Source: Cyclobacteriaceae bacterium (lineage in GTDB: Bacteria; Bacteroidota; Bacteroidia; Cytophagales; Cyclobacteriaceae). Taken from it: DNA of 64,000 nucleotides. Below the pieces are notes generated by a model. It saw nothing but the letters and a program-made list of their open reading frames with translations. It did not search any database and was not told where the DNA came from. Location: positions 124,001 to 188,000 of the forward strand of contig JAHBTX010000006.1 of NCBI GenBank assembly GCA_019638395.1, in the 5' to 3' direction. Shown one piece after another: positions 36,851 to 46,590 of the stretch (its first letter is position 1; every line of letters starts with the position of its first letter). The translations under genes and the position numbers were made by a program.

Positions 36851-39800
36851 ATGCAATTCAGAAAGTCGCTTCAGATTTTTTACTCAGCACTGATACTTGC
36901 CGGTTGTCAGCCTAAACCCGATTTGCTTTTTACTAAAACTGAACTTGCTTTTGAAAATCAAATTCTGGAAACACCGCAGGTAAACATTTTAAGCTATGAG
37001 TACACGTATAATGGAGGCGGTGTAGCCGCGGGTGATTTCAATAACGATGGTTGGTGCGATTTGTATTTTACCGGCAATACCGTACCCAATAAGCTTTTTC
37101 TCAATCAAAAGAACTTTAATTTCAAAGATGTTACAAATAAAGCCGGAGTAAGCGGCCGCGAGTTGTGGAAAACAGGTGTAACTACAGTTGATATAAACGG
37201 TGATGGCTGGCTGGATATTTATGTCTGTTATTCCGGCCCCGAGTCAGGTCAATCATTCTCAAATCAATTGTTTATTAACAATGGTAATGATAACGAAGGC
37301 ACTCCCAGTTTTACCGACCGCGCAGTGGAATATGGGTTAGACGCACCCGGAACATTTTCTACGCAAGCATTATTTTTTGACTATGATCGCGATGGTGATC
37401 TGGATATGTTATTGGTTAACCATGCTAATCACTTCTTCTCACCCTTTGTAAATACAAAAAGTTTACGAAATACCAGGCACCCTCAATTTGGAAACCGATT
37501 ATACCGCAATGATTCGGTTAACAATAGAATTTTTTTTAGCGATGTAAGTGAACAAGCCGGAATTCACGGAGGAGGAATCAATTTTGGATTAGGAGTTTCT
37601 GCAGGCGATTTTAATCAAGATGGCTGGCCTGACTTATACCTCTCTAACGATTATGAAGAGCAGGATTTTTTATACATCAACAATAAAGATGGTTCCTTTA
37701 CTAATGCAACCAAAAAATCACTTGGTCATTTTTCAAGAAATGGAATGGGTACTGACGTAGCCGATTATAATAACGATGGCCGACCCGATATTATAGAAGT
37801 GGATATGTGGCCCGAAGATAACTTTCGGCAAAAACTTTTAAGGGGCCCCGATGATTACAATCGCTATCAGCTCATGTTAGATAGTGGATTTCTACATCAG
37901 CAGATGCGCAACACGTTGCAATTGAATAGTGGTGTGCTGGCAAATGGTTTACCCGTTTTTAGCGAAGTTGGTCAACTGGCTGGTGTGTCATCAACCGATT
38001 GGAGTTGGGCTCCGCTTTTTGTGGATTTGGATAATGATGGATACAAAGACTTGTTCGTATCGAACGGCTACCTGCGCGATTTCACCAGCATGGATTTTCT
38101 CAAGTTTACCGTGGAAGAAGCAAGAACGGAAGCACGAAAAAATGGCACCGATTTAAACTTGTTTGAATTGGTTAGTAAGATGGCTGCCACCAAAACAACC
38201 GACTATGCTTTTCGTAACAGGGGTGATCTAACATTTGAAAATGTTACGGCCGCCTGGGGGTTTGCAATTCCTAATTTATCATTTGGTGCTACGTATGCCG
38301 ATCTGGATAATGATGGTGATGTGGAGATTATTACCAACAATACCAACGAGCGGGCAACTATCTGGAAAAATAATTCCGAGTCTATACAATCACGCAATTA
38401 CCTCGCGGTGCAGTTAATCGGACCCAGAGCCAACCCACTTGCAATTGGTGCTTCCGTTAAAATCGAAACTCACAATCAGATGCAAATGTTGGAACAGTAC
38501 CTTACGCGGGGGTTTCAATCGTCTGTTGATCCGATACTTCATTTTGGATTAGGAAATAAAACAGTAGCTACGGTTACCGTAACCTGGCCCGATGGTAAAA
38601 TTACACGCATGGAAGAGGTGCCTGCCAATACTAAGCTTGAAATAGCTTATACGAATGAAAACATGATTCAGCAAACGAGTAAACAACCTTCACTCTTATT
38701 TACCGATTACACAACACAAAGTGGAGTAAATTTTATCCATCATGAAAATAACTATATAGATTTTGATAGCGAACCTCTCTTGCTCTATCAGCTTTCAAAG
38801 GCTGGCCCTGCACTTGCCCATGCCGATGTTAATGCAGACGGGTACCAGGATTTTTTTGTAGGGGGTGCCATCGGCCAAGGCGGTAAACTTTTTTTAGGGG
38901 CAGTAAACGGGCAATTTTATGTGGCAGATTCACAGCCCTGGTTGGCAGATAAACTTAGTGAAGATGTAAGCGCAATTTTTTTTGATGTTGATAACGATGG
39001 GGATGCTGATTTATTTGTGGTAAGTGGTGGTACTGAATATCAAACAGGCTCTCAACTATTAGACGATCGATTATATTTAAATAACGGTTACGGTAAATTT
39101 TCAAAAGCAACAACCGGAAGCATAATAGCCGACCATTCTAATGGAAGTTGTGTTGTTGCTGCAGATTATGATCAGGATGGCGATCTCGATCTGTTTGTAG
39201 GAGGTGCTTCGGAGCCTGGTAACTTTCCATTTCCGAATCCAGGCGCAATTCTGAAAAATGAATCGACAAATGGAAAAATAAAATTTAGTGTTTCAACTGT
39301 TGAAGTAAACCCGGAACTGCGTGCCCCCGGAATGGTAACGGATGCCTTGTGGACAGATATAAATAACGATGGCTGGCCTGATTTAATATTGGTAGGCAAA
39401 TGGATGCCAGTGCGGATATTCCTCAATAGAAATGGAAAATTGATCGAGAATAAAAGTGAAACATTACAGAAAACATCCGGGCTATGGAACCGGATTGCCG
39501 CGGCTGACCTGGACAAAGATGGCGACCTGGATTATGTATTAGGTAATGCCGGAACAAACCTGCCGTGGAAAATTTCAGCAGAAAGTCCATTGGCGTTATA
39601 CTACGCTGACTTTGATCAGAACGGAAAAACAGACCCAATTATTTTTTATACCCAGAATGGTAAGCAATATCCGGTTGCTTCACGCGATGAATTAGTACGT
39701 CAACTACCAGCGTTAAAAAAGAAATTCACCACCTACAGTGCGTACGCAACGGCAACAGTGAATGAAATTCTTGAACCAGTGCAACTGGCAAGTGCTGGTA

Positions 39801-40195
39801 AATTAAATGTCAACACGGTGCAATCAATCGTTTTGAAAAATCTGGGCAATGATCAATTTGAAATAGAGTCCTTACCAATCGAGGCTCAGTTTTCAGAAGT
39901 AACGGGTATTGTAATAACTGATTTTGATAATGATATGCGCCCCGATATTTTACTGGCCGGAAATTTCTTTTCCTACAATACACAGTACGGTCCCGCTGAT
40001 GCATGCCAGGGTTTATTGCTAAAACAATCAGATAAAACATTTACAGCTCATGGCTGGAATGAAACCGGATTTTTTTCACCGGGTGCGGTGCGGAATATGA
40101 AACTATTGCCACAGCAAGATGGAACTATTGTGGTAGTTCAGGTATTGAACAATGATTCGGTAAGAATATTTAAAGTTGATTTACATGAAGAATAG
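36851..40195 (+). CDS. Large FG-GAP/VCBS and ASPIC/UnbV repeat lipoprotein
   Basis: A 1114-residue lipoprotein (Cys19 in 'ALILAGC') of the CRTAC1-like family. It carries about fourteen calcium-binding-type loops D-x-[DN]-x-DG-x-x-D, e.g. 'GDFNNDGWCDLYFTG', 'VDINGDGWLDIYVC', 'ADYNNDGRPDIIEV', 'ADVNADGYQDFFVG' and 'ADYDQDGDLDLFVG'. These form two propeller halves separated by an ASPIC/UnbV domain near residues 515-600 ('NYLAVQLIGPRANPLAIG', 'YLTRGFQSSVDPILHFGLG'). Such proteins are frequent next to SusC/SusD pairs in Cytophagales but have no established function; surface adhesion or glycan binding is likely. Its stop overlaps the start of the GH13 gene by 11 nt, so the two are translationally linked. 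Confidence 0.9.
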   Translation: MQFRKSLQIFYSALILAGCQPKPDLLFTKTELAFENQILETPQVNILSYEYTYNGGGVAAGDFNNDGWCDLYFTGNTVPNKLFLNQKNFNFKDVTNKAGVSGRELWKTGVTTVDINGDGWLDIYVCYSGPESGQSFSNQLFINNGNDNEGTPSFTDRAVEYGLDAPGTFSTQALFFDYDRDGDLDMLLVNHANHFFSPFVNTKSLRNTRHPQFGNRLYRNDSVNNRIFFSDVSEQAGIHGGGINFGLGVSAGDFNQDGWPDLYLSNDYEEQDFLYINNKDGSFTNATKKSLGHFSRNGMGTDVADYNNDGRPDIIEVDMWPEDNFRQKLLRGPDDYNRYQLMLDSGFLHQQMRNTLQLNSGVLANGLPVFSEVGQLAGVSSTDWSWAPLFVDLDNDGYKDLFVSNGYLRDFTSMDFLKFTVEEARTEARKNGTDLNLFELVSKMAATKTTDYAFRNRGDLTFENVTAAWGFAIPNLSFGATYADLDNDGDVEIITNNTNERATIWKNNSESIQSRNYLAVQLIGPRANPLAIGASVKIETHNQMQMLEQYLTRGFQSSVDPILHFGLGNKTVATVTVTWPDGKITRMEEVPANTKLEIAYTNENMIQQTSKQPSLLFTDYTTQSGVNFIHHENNYIDFDSEPLLLYQLSKAGPALAHADVNADGYQDFFVGGAIGQGGKLFLGAVNGQFYVADSQPWLADKLSEDVSAIFFDVDNDGDADLFVVSGGTEYQTGSQLLDDRLYLNNGYGKFSKATTGSIIADHSNGSCVVAADYDQDGDLDLFVGGASEPGNFPFPNPGAILKNESTNGKIKFSVSTVEVNPELRAPGMVTDALWTDINNDGWPDLILVGKWMPVRIFLNRNGKLIENKSETLQKTSGLWNRIAAADLDKDGDLDYVLGNAGTNLPWKISAESPLALYYADFDQNGKTDPIIFYTQNGKQYPVASRDELVRQLPALKKKFTTYSAYATATVNEILEPVQLASAGKLNVNTVQSIVLKNLGNDQFEIESLPIEAQFSEVTGIVITDFDNDMRPDILLAGNFFSYNTQYGPADACQGLLLKQSDKTFTAHGWNETGFFSPGAVRNMKLLPQQDGTIVVVQVLNNDSVRIFKVDLHEE

Positions 40196-42026
40196 ACGTT
40201 ACGTAAGCAAGTGCTTGGTGGTTTTGATGTTGTGCGGAGTACAACTCTATGCACAAACCACGGCATTGGAAAAACCACCCAAATGGGCAAGTGAAGTAAT
40301 CTGGTACCAGATTTTTGTTGAACGATTCAACAATGGTGATCCATCGAATGATCCAACGCCCGAAAACATGGCTATTGCACCGCTTCAGAATTTTGCACCA
40401 GCAGGTTGGAGCATCACACCGTGGACTTCCAATTGGTGGCATCAGGAGGAATGGGCTCGTGTGCCGGGCAAGTCTTTCTCTGAAATGTTACAGTTTCGCA
40501 GATATGGTGGCGATTTACAAGGTGTATTAAATAAACTGGATTACCTGCAAAAGTTGGGAGTAACAGCTTTGTACTTAAACCCTATTAACGATGCACCTTC
40601 TTTACACAAATATGATCCCCGGTATTATCATCATGTTGATGTAAACTTTGGCCCCGATCCGGTTGGTGACAATGCTATCATAGCAGGCGAAAATCCAAAT
40701 GACCCCACAACCTGGAAGTGGACAGCGGCCGATAAACTTTTTCTGAAGCTGATACAGGAAGTTCACAAACGAAAAATGAAAATCATACTGGATTATTCCT
40801 GGAATCATACGGGCACTACATTCTGGGCCTGGCAGGATATACTTCGTAATCAGGAGAAATCAGCATACAAAGATTGGTATGCAATTAAAACATTTGATAA
40901 TTCGGCTACATCCGAAAATGAATTTGATTACCACGGCTGGTTGGAAGTTAAGTCACTGCCTGAAATCAAGAAAGTAAATATTACTACCGAAAGAAAGATT
41001 GGCAAACCCTACGAAGGTAATTTACCGGAACCATTTAAGGCACACGTGTTTGCCGTTACAAAACGATGGTTGGCACCAGATGGTGTTGTGGCTAATGGTG
41101 TGGATGGATTTCGGTTGGATGTAGCCGATCACATTGGGTTAGGTTTTTGGCGTGATTACAGAAAAATGGTACGATCCATACAACCCGAAGCTTACCTGGT
41201 AGGGGAAATCTGGTGGGAGCAATGGCCAGACCGGTTGATGAACCCCGTACCTTATACAAGTGGTGATGTATTTGATGCCGTAATGTTTTACCAGGTATAT
41301 AGGCCCGCACGTTACTTTTTTGCGAAAACAGATTTTGAAATTGATGCACTTGCATTTAGAGACAGTTTACTGTTTCAATGGAACAGACTACCGGTGGAGA
41401 ATCGGTATGCGATGATGAATGTTTCTTCCAGCCACGATACCCCCCGCTTGCTAACGGATTTCTTCAATTCGAATAAGTATAAGTTTAACACCTATCCCGA
41501 TAATCTGGATTATAAAACAAATAAACCGGATGCAGAAACGTATAAACGTTTACGACTTTACCTGATTCATTTGTTTACTTCGGTGGGTGCACCGCATATC
41601 TGGAATGGTGAAGAAATGGGCATGTGGGGTGCAGATGATCCACATCCGCGCAAGCCATTGATGTGGAAAGAATTTTCATATCAACCAGAGCCACAAGATA
41701 ATTATCGTAATCACGTGGGTAAGTTTGATGAAGTAAAGTTTAACGATGTCTGGTTTCGGCTTTATAAACAACTCATTAAAATAAGAAAAGGAAATCCAGC
41801 TTTGAATCAAGGAGAACTGGAGTTTAAGGAGGCTGAAGGTAAGTTGCTGATTTATTCGCGCAAGCTTAATGCGAATGAGATTACAATAGCGATTAATGCC
41901 GGCAATGCACCCGCGCAAATAGAACTTAAGCCAGGAACCTATGTTGATTTACTCACGCAAAAACAGGTACGAGGCGAATTGGTTTCATTACCTTCGTTGG
42001 AAGCGGTTGTGTTAAAAAAGAAATAA
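40185..42026 (+). CDS. GH13 alpha-amylase-family enzyme, secreted
   Basis: A 613-residue enzyme with a signal peptide ('LMLCGVQLYAQ'). A GH13 (beta/alpha)8 domain begins at 'WASEVIWYQIFVERFNNGD'. Conserved regions: 'DYSWNHTG' (I), nucleophile Asp312 in 'VDGFRLDVADHIG' (II), acid/base Glu341 in 'YLVGEIWWEQW' (III) and His417-Asp418 in 'SSSHDTPR' (IV). A C-terminal beta domain follows ('GKLLIYSRKLNANEITIAIN'). The WWEQWPD after the catalytic Glu and the overall form suggest a neopullulanase/cyclomaltodextrinase-like or periplasmic alpha-glucosidic enzyme of the SusA type. ATG 40185 lies within the end of the previous gene; an in-frame TTG is nine bases earlier. Confidence 0.93.
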   Translation: MKNRRYVSKCLVVLMLCGVQLYAQTTALEKPPKWASEVIWYQIFVERFNNGDPSNDPTPENMAIAPLQNFAPAGWSITPWTSNWWHQEEWARVPGKSFSEMLQFRRYGGDLQGVLNKLDYLQKLGVTALYLNPINDAPSLHKYDPRYYHHVDVNFGPDPVGDNAIIAGENPNDPTTWKWTAADKLFLKLIQEVHKRKMKIILDYSWNHTGTTFWAWQDILRNQEKSAYKDWYAIKTFDNSATSENEFDYHGWLEVKSLPEIKKVNITTERKIGKPYEGNLPEPFKAHVFAVTKRWLAPDGVVANGVDGFRLDVADHIGLGFWRDYRKMVRSIQPEAYLVGEIWWEQWPDRLMNPVPYTSGDVFDAVMFYQVYRPARYFFAKTDFEIDALAFRDSLLFQWNRLPVENRYAMMNVSSSHDTPRLLTDFFNSNKYKFNTYPDNLDYKTNKPDAETYKRLRLYLIHLFTSVGAPHIWNGEEMGMWGADDPHPRKPLMWKEFSYQPEPQDNYRNHVGKFDEVKFNDVWFRLYKQLIKIRKGNPALNQGELEFKEAEGKLLIYSRKLNANEITIAINAGNAPAQIELKPGTYVDLLTQKQVRGELVSLPSLEAVVLKKK

Positions 42027-42052
42027 TTTGTTAATGATTTAATTTGAAGACT

Positions 42053-44887
42053 ATGAGAAAAATATCATTTGTTTTTTTCGCATTATTGATAAATTCGGCT
42101 ACGTGGGCTCAGGACGGCACGCCAATTACACCCACGATATCGCCTTCAGTTTTCGGTCCTGAAGATCAGATTACAGTAACGTATAATGTTACAGGAACAC
42201 CTTTAGCTTCAATTCCGGATGCATGGATCTGGGTTTGGATACCAGGTAAAAGTATTGGCACTAAATATAATTTTAATCCTGCGTCTAGTAATACGTTAAC
42301 AGCTAACGCAAAATTTACTAAGGCAGTGAATGCTGGTGTTACTACTTTCACTTTAACCTTTAAGCCTAAAGATTTCTTCTCAGCAGATATAAGTAATGAA
42401 TCACAATTTGGTATGCTCCTGAAGGCAAATGATTGGATAGGAGGTTCTGTTTGCCCTTGTGGAAAGACCGTTGATTACATAGCAAACTTTGGGTTTAAGA
42501 TAACTTTGACATCGCCAAGCTCGTTACCAACGGCTATTGCATCCGGAAATACGCTTAACATAACGGCTACAACTCCGGCCTTAGCGAATTTTCAATTGTT
42601 CATAAATGAAACGCTTTCTCACTCACAAAATTCGACACAAAATTTTTCATATCCTTATACGGTAGAACCAGCTCCGTTGGATGGTGTAATTAGGATTGTA
42701 GCTACGGCCGTTACCGGAGGTGCTACACATGAAGTTTCGTTTCAATATGTAGTGAAACAAAATAGTCCGGAGGTAGTGCGACCAACCGGGATAATAGCAG
42801 GAATAAATTACGATGCTGATCCAACCAAAGTCACACTCTGCTTTTGGGCTCCTGCCAAAGCCTCGGTTTATGTGTTGGGCGATTTCAGCAATTGGGAAGT
42901 AAAATCCGAAAACCTGTTGAATCGTGATGGTGAATATTTCTGGAAAGAGCTTTCGGGATTAACCCCCGGACAGGAATATGCATTTCAATATTGGTTAGAG
43001 GGTAGTGTACGCATTGCCGATCCGTTTGCAGATAAAATTCTTGATCCTGACGATCAATATATTCCAGCGGCTTCCTATCCTAACCTCAAATCATATCCTG
43101 CAAAAGCATTATCGGCAAATTGGTACGAGAACCGTGTGGCAGTATTTCAAACCAATCAAACTGCTTACAATTGGCAGGTTGCAAATTTCGAAAAACCAAA
43201 AAAGGAAAGCCTGGTTATATATGAACTCCTGTTGCGTGATTATTTCGCTGCCGGTAACCGCAACTACCAAAACCTGATTGATACACTTACCTACCTGAAG
43301 CGGTTAGGTGTAAATGCTATTGAATTAATGCCGATTATGGAGTTTAACGGTAATGAAAGCTGGGGCTATAACCCAACCTTTATGTTTGCGCCCGACAAAT
43401 TTTATGGCAGCAAAAATAAATTGAAAGAATTTATCGATAAGTGCCATCAAAATGGAATAGCGGTCATTTTTGATATTGCCATGAATCATCAGGATATTCC
43501 GAATTCATTTTTAATGCAGGATTTCAATTTCACTACGTTCAAGCCTAATCCAACTAATCGATGGTTCAATGTTAACGCTACACACCCGTTTAATGTATTT
43601 TTCGATATGAATCACGAAAGTGCATACACAAAAAAATACCTGGACACTGTAAACTATTACTGGTTGAATGAATATAAGATTGATGGCTACCGGTTTGATT
43701 TAACAAAGGGTTTTACACAAACCAATAATCCAACGGATGTAAATGCATGGTCGGCCTACGATGCCAGTCGTATTGCTTTGTTAAAGCGCATGAGTGATAG
43801 AATCTGGGCTCACACACCCGATGCTTATGTTATTTTTGAACACCTGGGTGTAAACGTGGAAGAAAAAGAGTTGGCAGAGTATCGCGCCAATGAAGGGAAG
43901 GGAATAATGTTTTGGGGTAAGATGACCGATCCATACAATCAGAACACAATGGGTTACGGATCGGGCTCGGATCTTTCGGGTGTATATCATGGTACACGGG
44001 GCTGGGCAATCCCCAATCTGGTTGGGTACATGGAGAGCCACGATGAAGAAAGACTGATGTATAAAAATTTGCAGTTTGGAAATTCAGGCGCTGGTTATAA
44101 TGTAAAAACATTGGCAACTGCACTGAAGCGAATGGAAGCTGCTTCGGTAATGTTTTATACTATTCCGGGCCCTAAAATGTTGTGGCAGTTTGGTGAGCTT
44201 GGATTTGAATATAGTATTAACCGATGCGATAACGGAACCATTAATAATGACTGCCGGCTTTCTATTAAACCAACAGTGTGGGAGTACTTACAAGATGCCC
44301 CGCGCAGACGGCTATACAATCACACGGCTAACCTTATTAAATTAAAAATAGTTTCCAATGTATTTCAGGATGGTGTGGCTTCCTTTGCTTCAGATAACTT
44401 GGTTAAGGCGGTATCAATCAAGAATAAAAATTATACGGCCACACCTGTAGGTGCTACGCAAATGAGCGCGGTTGTTGTAGCTAATTTTGATATCAGCACA
44501 AAGAATTATGCATTGAGTTTTCCGCACGCTGGAACATGGTATGAATATTATAGCGGCACAACATTAGAAGTAGCAGGAGCCAATGTTACCATTAGTTTGC
44601 TGGCAGGCGACTACAAACTATATACAAATGTTCCATTGGTAAATGAACTGATCACTTCCGTTGAAGAAGATCAGTTGCTTTCAATTTATCCTAATCCAGT
44701 TGGAAATTTTGTAGAAAGTGTTGAAGCGTTGGATCAACTTTCATTTATTAGTACCACAGGCTTACGTTATCAGCTTACTAAACTGAATTTGTATCAATGG
44801 GATGCCGCGCAAATTCCTGCTGGATTTTACGTGGCAATTGCAGTAAAAAACGGCAAGGTTTTAAGGTCTAAAATTCTAAAACAATAA
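42053..44887 (+). CDS. Multidomain GH13 enzyme with type IX secretion sorting tail
   Basis: A 944-residue exported enzyme. Signal peptide to Gln20 ('INSATWAQ'); an N-terminal beta domain (22-150) with 'WIWVWIPGKSIGTKYNF' like SusE-type binding modules; a second Ig-like domain (150-240); and a CBM48/E-set domain (about 245-345, 'CFWAPAKASVYVLGDFSNW'). The GH13 barrel (385-760) has 'VIFDIAMNH' (I), nucleophile Asp549 in 'IDGYRFDLTKGF', Glu596 in 'YVIFEHLGVN' and His663-Asp664 in 'YMESHDEERL'. The last 70 residues (875-944, 'LLSIYPNPVGNF', 'GFYVAIAVKNGKVLRSKIL') are a type A T9SS sorting domain, so the enzyme is cell-surface or secreted. The CBM48-GH13 plan is that of pullulanase or branching-type enzymes. 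ATG 42053 chosen. Confidence 0.93.
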   Translation: MRKISFVFFALLINSATWAQDGTPITPTISPSVFGPEDQITVTYNVTGTPLASIPDAWIWVWIPGKSIGTKYNFNPASSNTLTANAKFTKAVNAGVTTFTLTFKPKDFFSADISNESQFGMLLKANDWIGGSVCPCGKTVDYIANFGFKITLTSPSSLPTAIASGNTLNITATTPALANFQLFINETLSHSQNSTQNFSYPYTVEPAPLDGVIRIVATAVTGGATHEVSFQYVVKQNSPEVVRPTGIIAGINYDADPTKVTLCFWAPAKASVYVLGDFSNWEVKSENLLNRDGEYFWKELSGLTPGQEYAFQYWLEGSVRIADPFADKILDPDDQYIPAASYPNLKSYPAKALSANWYENRVAVFQTNQTAYNWQVANFEKPKKESLVIYELLLRDYFAAGNRNYQNLIDTLTYLKRLGVNAIELMPIMEFNGNESWGYNPTFMFAPDKFYGSKNKLKEFIDKCHQNGIAVIFDIAMNHQDIPNSFLMQDFNFTTFKPNPTNRWFNVNATHPFNVFFDMNHESAYTKKYLDTVNYYWLNEYKIDGYRFDLTKGFTQTNNPTDVNAWSAYDASRIALLKRMSDRIWAHTPDAYVIFEHLGVNVEEKELAEYRANEGKGIMFWGKMTDPYNQNTMGYGSGSDLSGVYHGTRGWAIPNLVGYMESHDEERLMYKNLQFGNSGAGYNVKTLATALKRMEAASVMFYTIPGPKMLWQFGELGFEYSINRCDNGTINNDCRLSIKPTVWEYLQDAPRRRLYNHTANLIKLKIVSNVFQDGVASFASDNLVKAVSIKNKNYTATPVGATQMSAVVVANFDISTKNYALSFPHAGTWYEYYSGTTLEVAGANVTISLLAGDYKLYTNVPLVNELITSVEEDQLLSIYPNPVGNFVESVEALDQLSFISTTGLRYQLTKLNLYQWDAAQIPAGFYVAIAVKNGKVLRSKILKQ

Positions 44888-44929
44888 GCCAGAACAGAAA
44901 GGCTAAAAATGCGCACTAAATAAAATCAC

Positions 44930-44960
44930 TTTACAAACAGTTACTTACCAAGTAGTTTTG
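44930..44960 (+). promoter_or_regulatory. Promoter of the CHASE3-like histidine kinase
   Basis: TTTA (44930-44933), a 19-nt spacer and TAGTTTTG (44953-44960) approximate the -33/-7 pattern. The predicted start near 44967 is about 19 nt before ATG 44986 and rules out the in-frame TTG at 44965 as start. Confidence 0.55.
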
Positions 44961-44985
44961 TTACTTGAGCCTATATTTCTGGCAC

Positions 44986-46584
44986 ATGGCCTCAATTAAA
45001 CCCCGATCGCCACTATTAATTATAGTGGTTTCTATAATAAGCATACTGCTGGCCATTAATGCTGTTTTGATTTATGAGAATAGCCGCTCGATAGAGCGAA
45101 ATCAGCGGTTGTTGGAAAATGCCGAACAAGCCAAAATTAATTCGTTAGATGTTGTGCGTAACCTGCACCTGATGGATTTGGCGTTGCGCGGATATGCTTT
45201 AACAGGTCAGGAAGCACAATTGGCAGCTACCGATTCGGCTATGAACAACCATCCTAAAATTTTTAAACGGTTACGAAAAGCCCTGGCAGCACAAAACTTT
45301 CAGGGGCTTGATCAATTGAATAATCTGGATGATTCTGTTACAGTTTATTTTAAACTTACCATGACCATGCGCCAGCTGGTAGCGACAAACAGAAACGCTG
45401 AGTTCTTAGAAATTCTGAAAAGAAATGAAGGATTTTATGTGTGGCGTGCCTATAAAAATTTTTCAGATCGGGTTAGTGAGTTTGAGAGACAGGTAGTGGC
45501 TGATGCTGAGGCAAACATCCAGCGTGCGTTGCGCAACAGTTACTTATTGCAGTTTTTTATCTTTCTGATAGCCGTTCCGGCTTTAGGCTATCTGGCATTT
45601 CATACTTCCCGCACTTTTAGATTATCGGAAGAACTACAAAACGCGCAGGCCGAAAAGAATAAAATTCTATATGAAAGAAATGAAGAATTGGATAAACAGG
45701 TTCAGGAAAAAACAAGAGACATACGGAAACAAAATGAAGAGATAACGGCCCACAACAGGCAGCTGCTTGCCCAGCAGCAACAAATTAAGTTGGCCAATGA
45801 AACCATCGAAGCGCAGGCAATTAAAATTGCTGCTCAAAACAAAGAATTAGCACTGGAAGTAGAACGGCAAACCAATCACTTGCGGGTTACGAATAACGAA
45901 CTAATGGAACAAAATAGCAGGCTGCAACAATTTACCTACATTATTTCGCACAACCTTCGTGCACCCCTGGCACGACTAAAGGGGCTTGCCAACTTATTGG
46001 AGTATAGCGAAACGCACAGCGAAAAGGATAATATTTATACGCTCTTAATTAAATCATCACGCGATATTGATGAGGTGATTGCCGACTTAAGCACAATACT
46101 AAATATACAAAAGCAAACCATGTTGCTACGCTGCGAAATTCAGTTGAGCAACATTGTGAATAAAGTATTATCAACACTGGAAACTGAAATTAAAAATATA
46201 CAACCTACATTGAAGATTCAGTTGGAAGCTGATAAAATTTTTTCGGTGGCACCGTATGTAGAAAGCATTATCTATAATCTGATATCCAATGCCATTAAGT
46301 ATCATAATCCGGAACAACCTCTTGAAATAATGATAACCTCTAAAAAGAGGGGTAATTATGTACAAGTTGAAATACAAGATAACGGCCTCGGTTTTGATTT
46401 AGCCAGGCATCAACATAATTTATTTAATCTGTACAAACGCTTTCACACACATGTGGAAGGCAAGGGCTTGGGTTTGTATCTTGTAAAAACACAAATGGAA
46501 GCCGTAGGTGGAAAAATTGAAGTTGAGAGTGAGGTAAACAAGGGTACCCGGTTTATTCTTTACTTTAATGCAGGAATAGATTAG
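44986..46584 (+). CDS. CHASE3-like sensor histidine kinase with long coiled coil
   Basis: A 532-residue membrane kinase. TM1 ('LLIIVVSIISILLAINAVLI') and TM2 ('LLQFFIFLIAVPALGYLAF', about 180-200) bracket a helical periplasmic domain with the CHASE3 signature 'LHLMDLALRGYALTGQEAQL'. A coiled coil of about 110 residues rich in Gln/Glu/Lys ('QEKTRDIRKQNEEITAHN') leads to HisKA with 'FTYIISHNLRAPLARLKGL' (phosphoacceptor His). The ATPase domain has 'NLISNAIKYHNPEQP' and 'EGKGLGLYLVKTQMEAVGG'. No receiver or regulator gene is adjacent, so it is an orphan kinase. It follows the polysaccharide locus but has its own promoter. Confidence 0.9.
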   Translation: MASIKPRSPLLIIVVSIISILLAINAVLIYENSRSIERNQRLLENAEQAKINSLDVVRNLHLMDLALRGYALTGQEAQLAATDSAMNNHPKIFKRLRKALAAQNFQGLDQLNNLDDSVTVYFKLTMTMRQLVATNRNAEFLEILKRNEGFYVWRAYKNFSDRVSEFERQVVADAEANIQRALRNSYLLQFFIFLIAVPALGYLAFHTSRTFRLSEELQNAQAEKNKILYERNEELDKQVQEKTRDIRKQNEEITAHNRQLLAQQQQIKLANETIEAQAIKIAAQNKELALEVERQTNHLRVTNNELMEQNSRLQQFTYIISHNLRAPLARLKGLANLLEYSETHSEKDNIYTLLIKSSRDIDEVIADLSTILNIQKQTMLLRCEIQLSNIVNKVLSTLETEIKNIQPTLKIQLEADKIFSVAPYVESIIYNLISNAIKYHNPEQPLEIMITSKKRGNYVQVEIQDNGLGFDLARHQHNLFNLYKRFHTHVEGKGLGLYLVKTQMEAVGGKIEVESEVNKGTRFILYFNAGID

Positions 46585-46590
46585 AACAAT

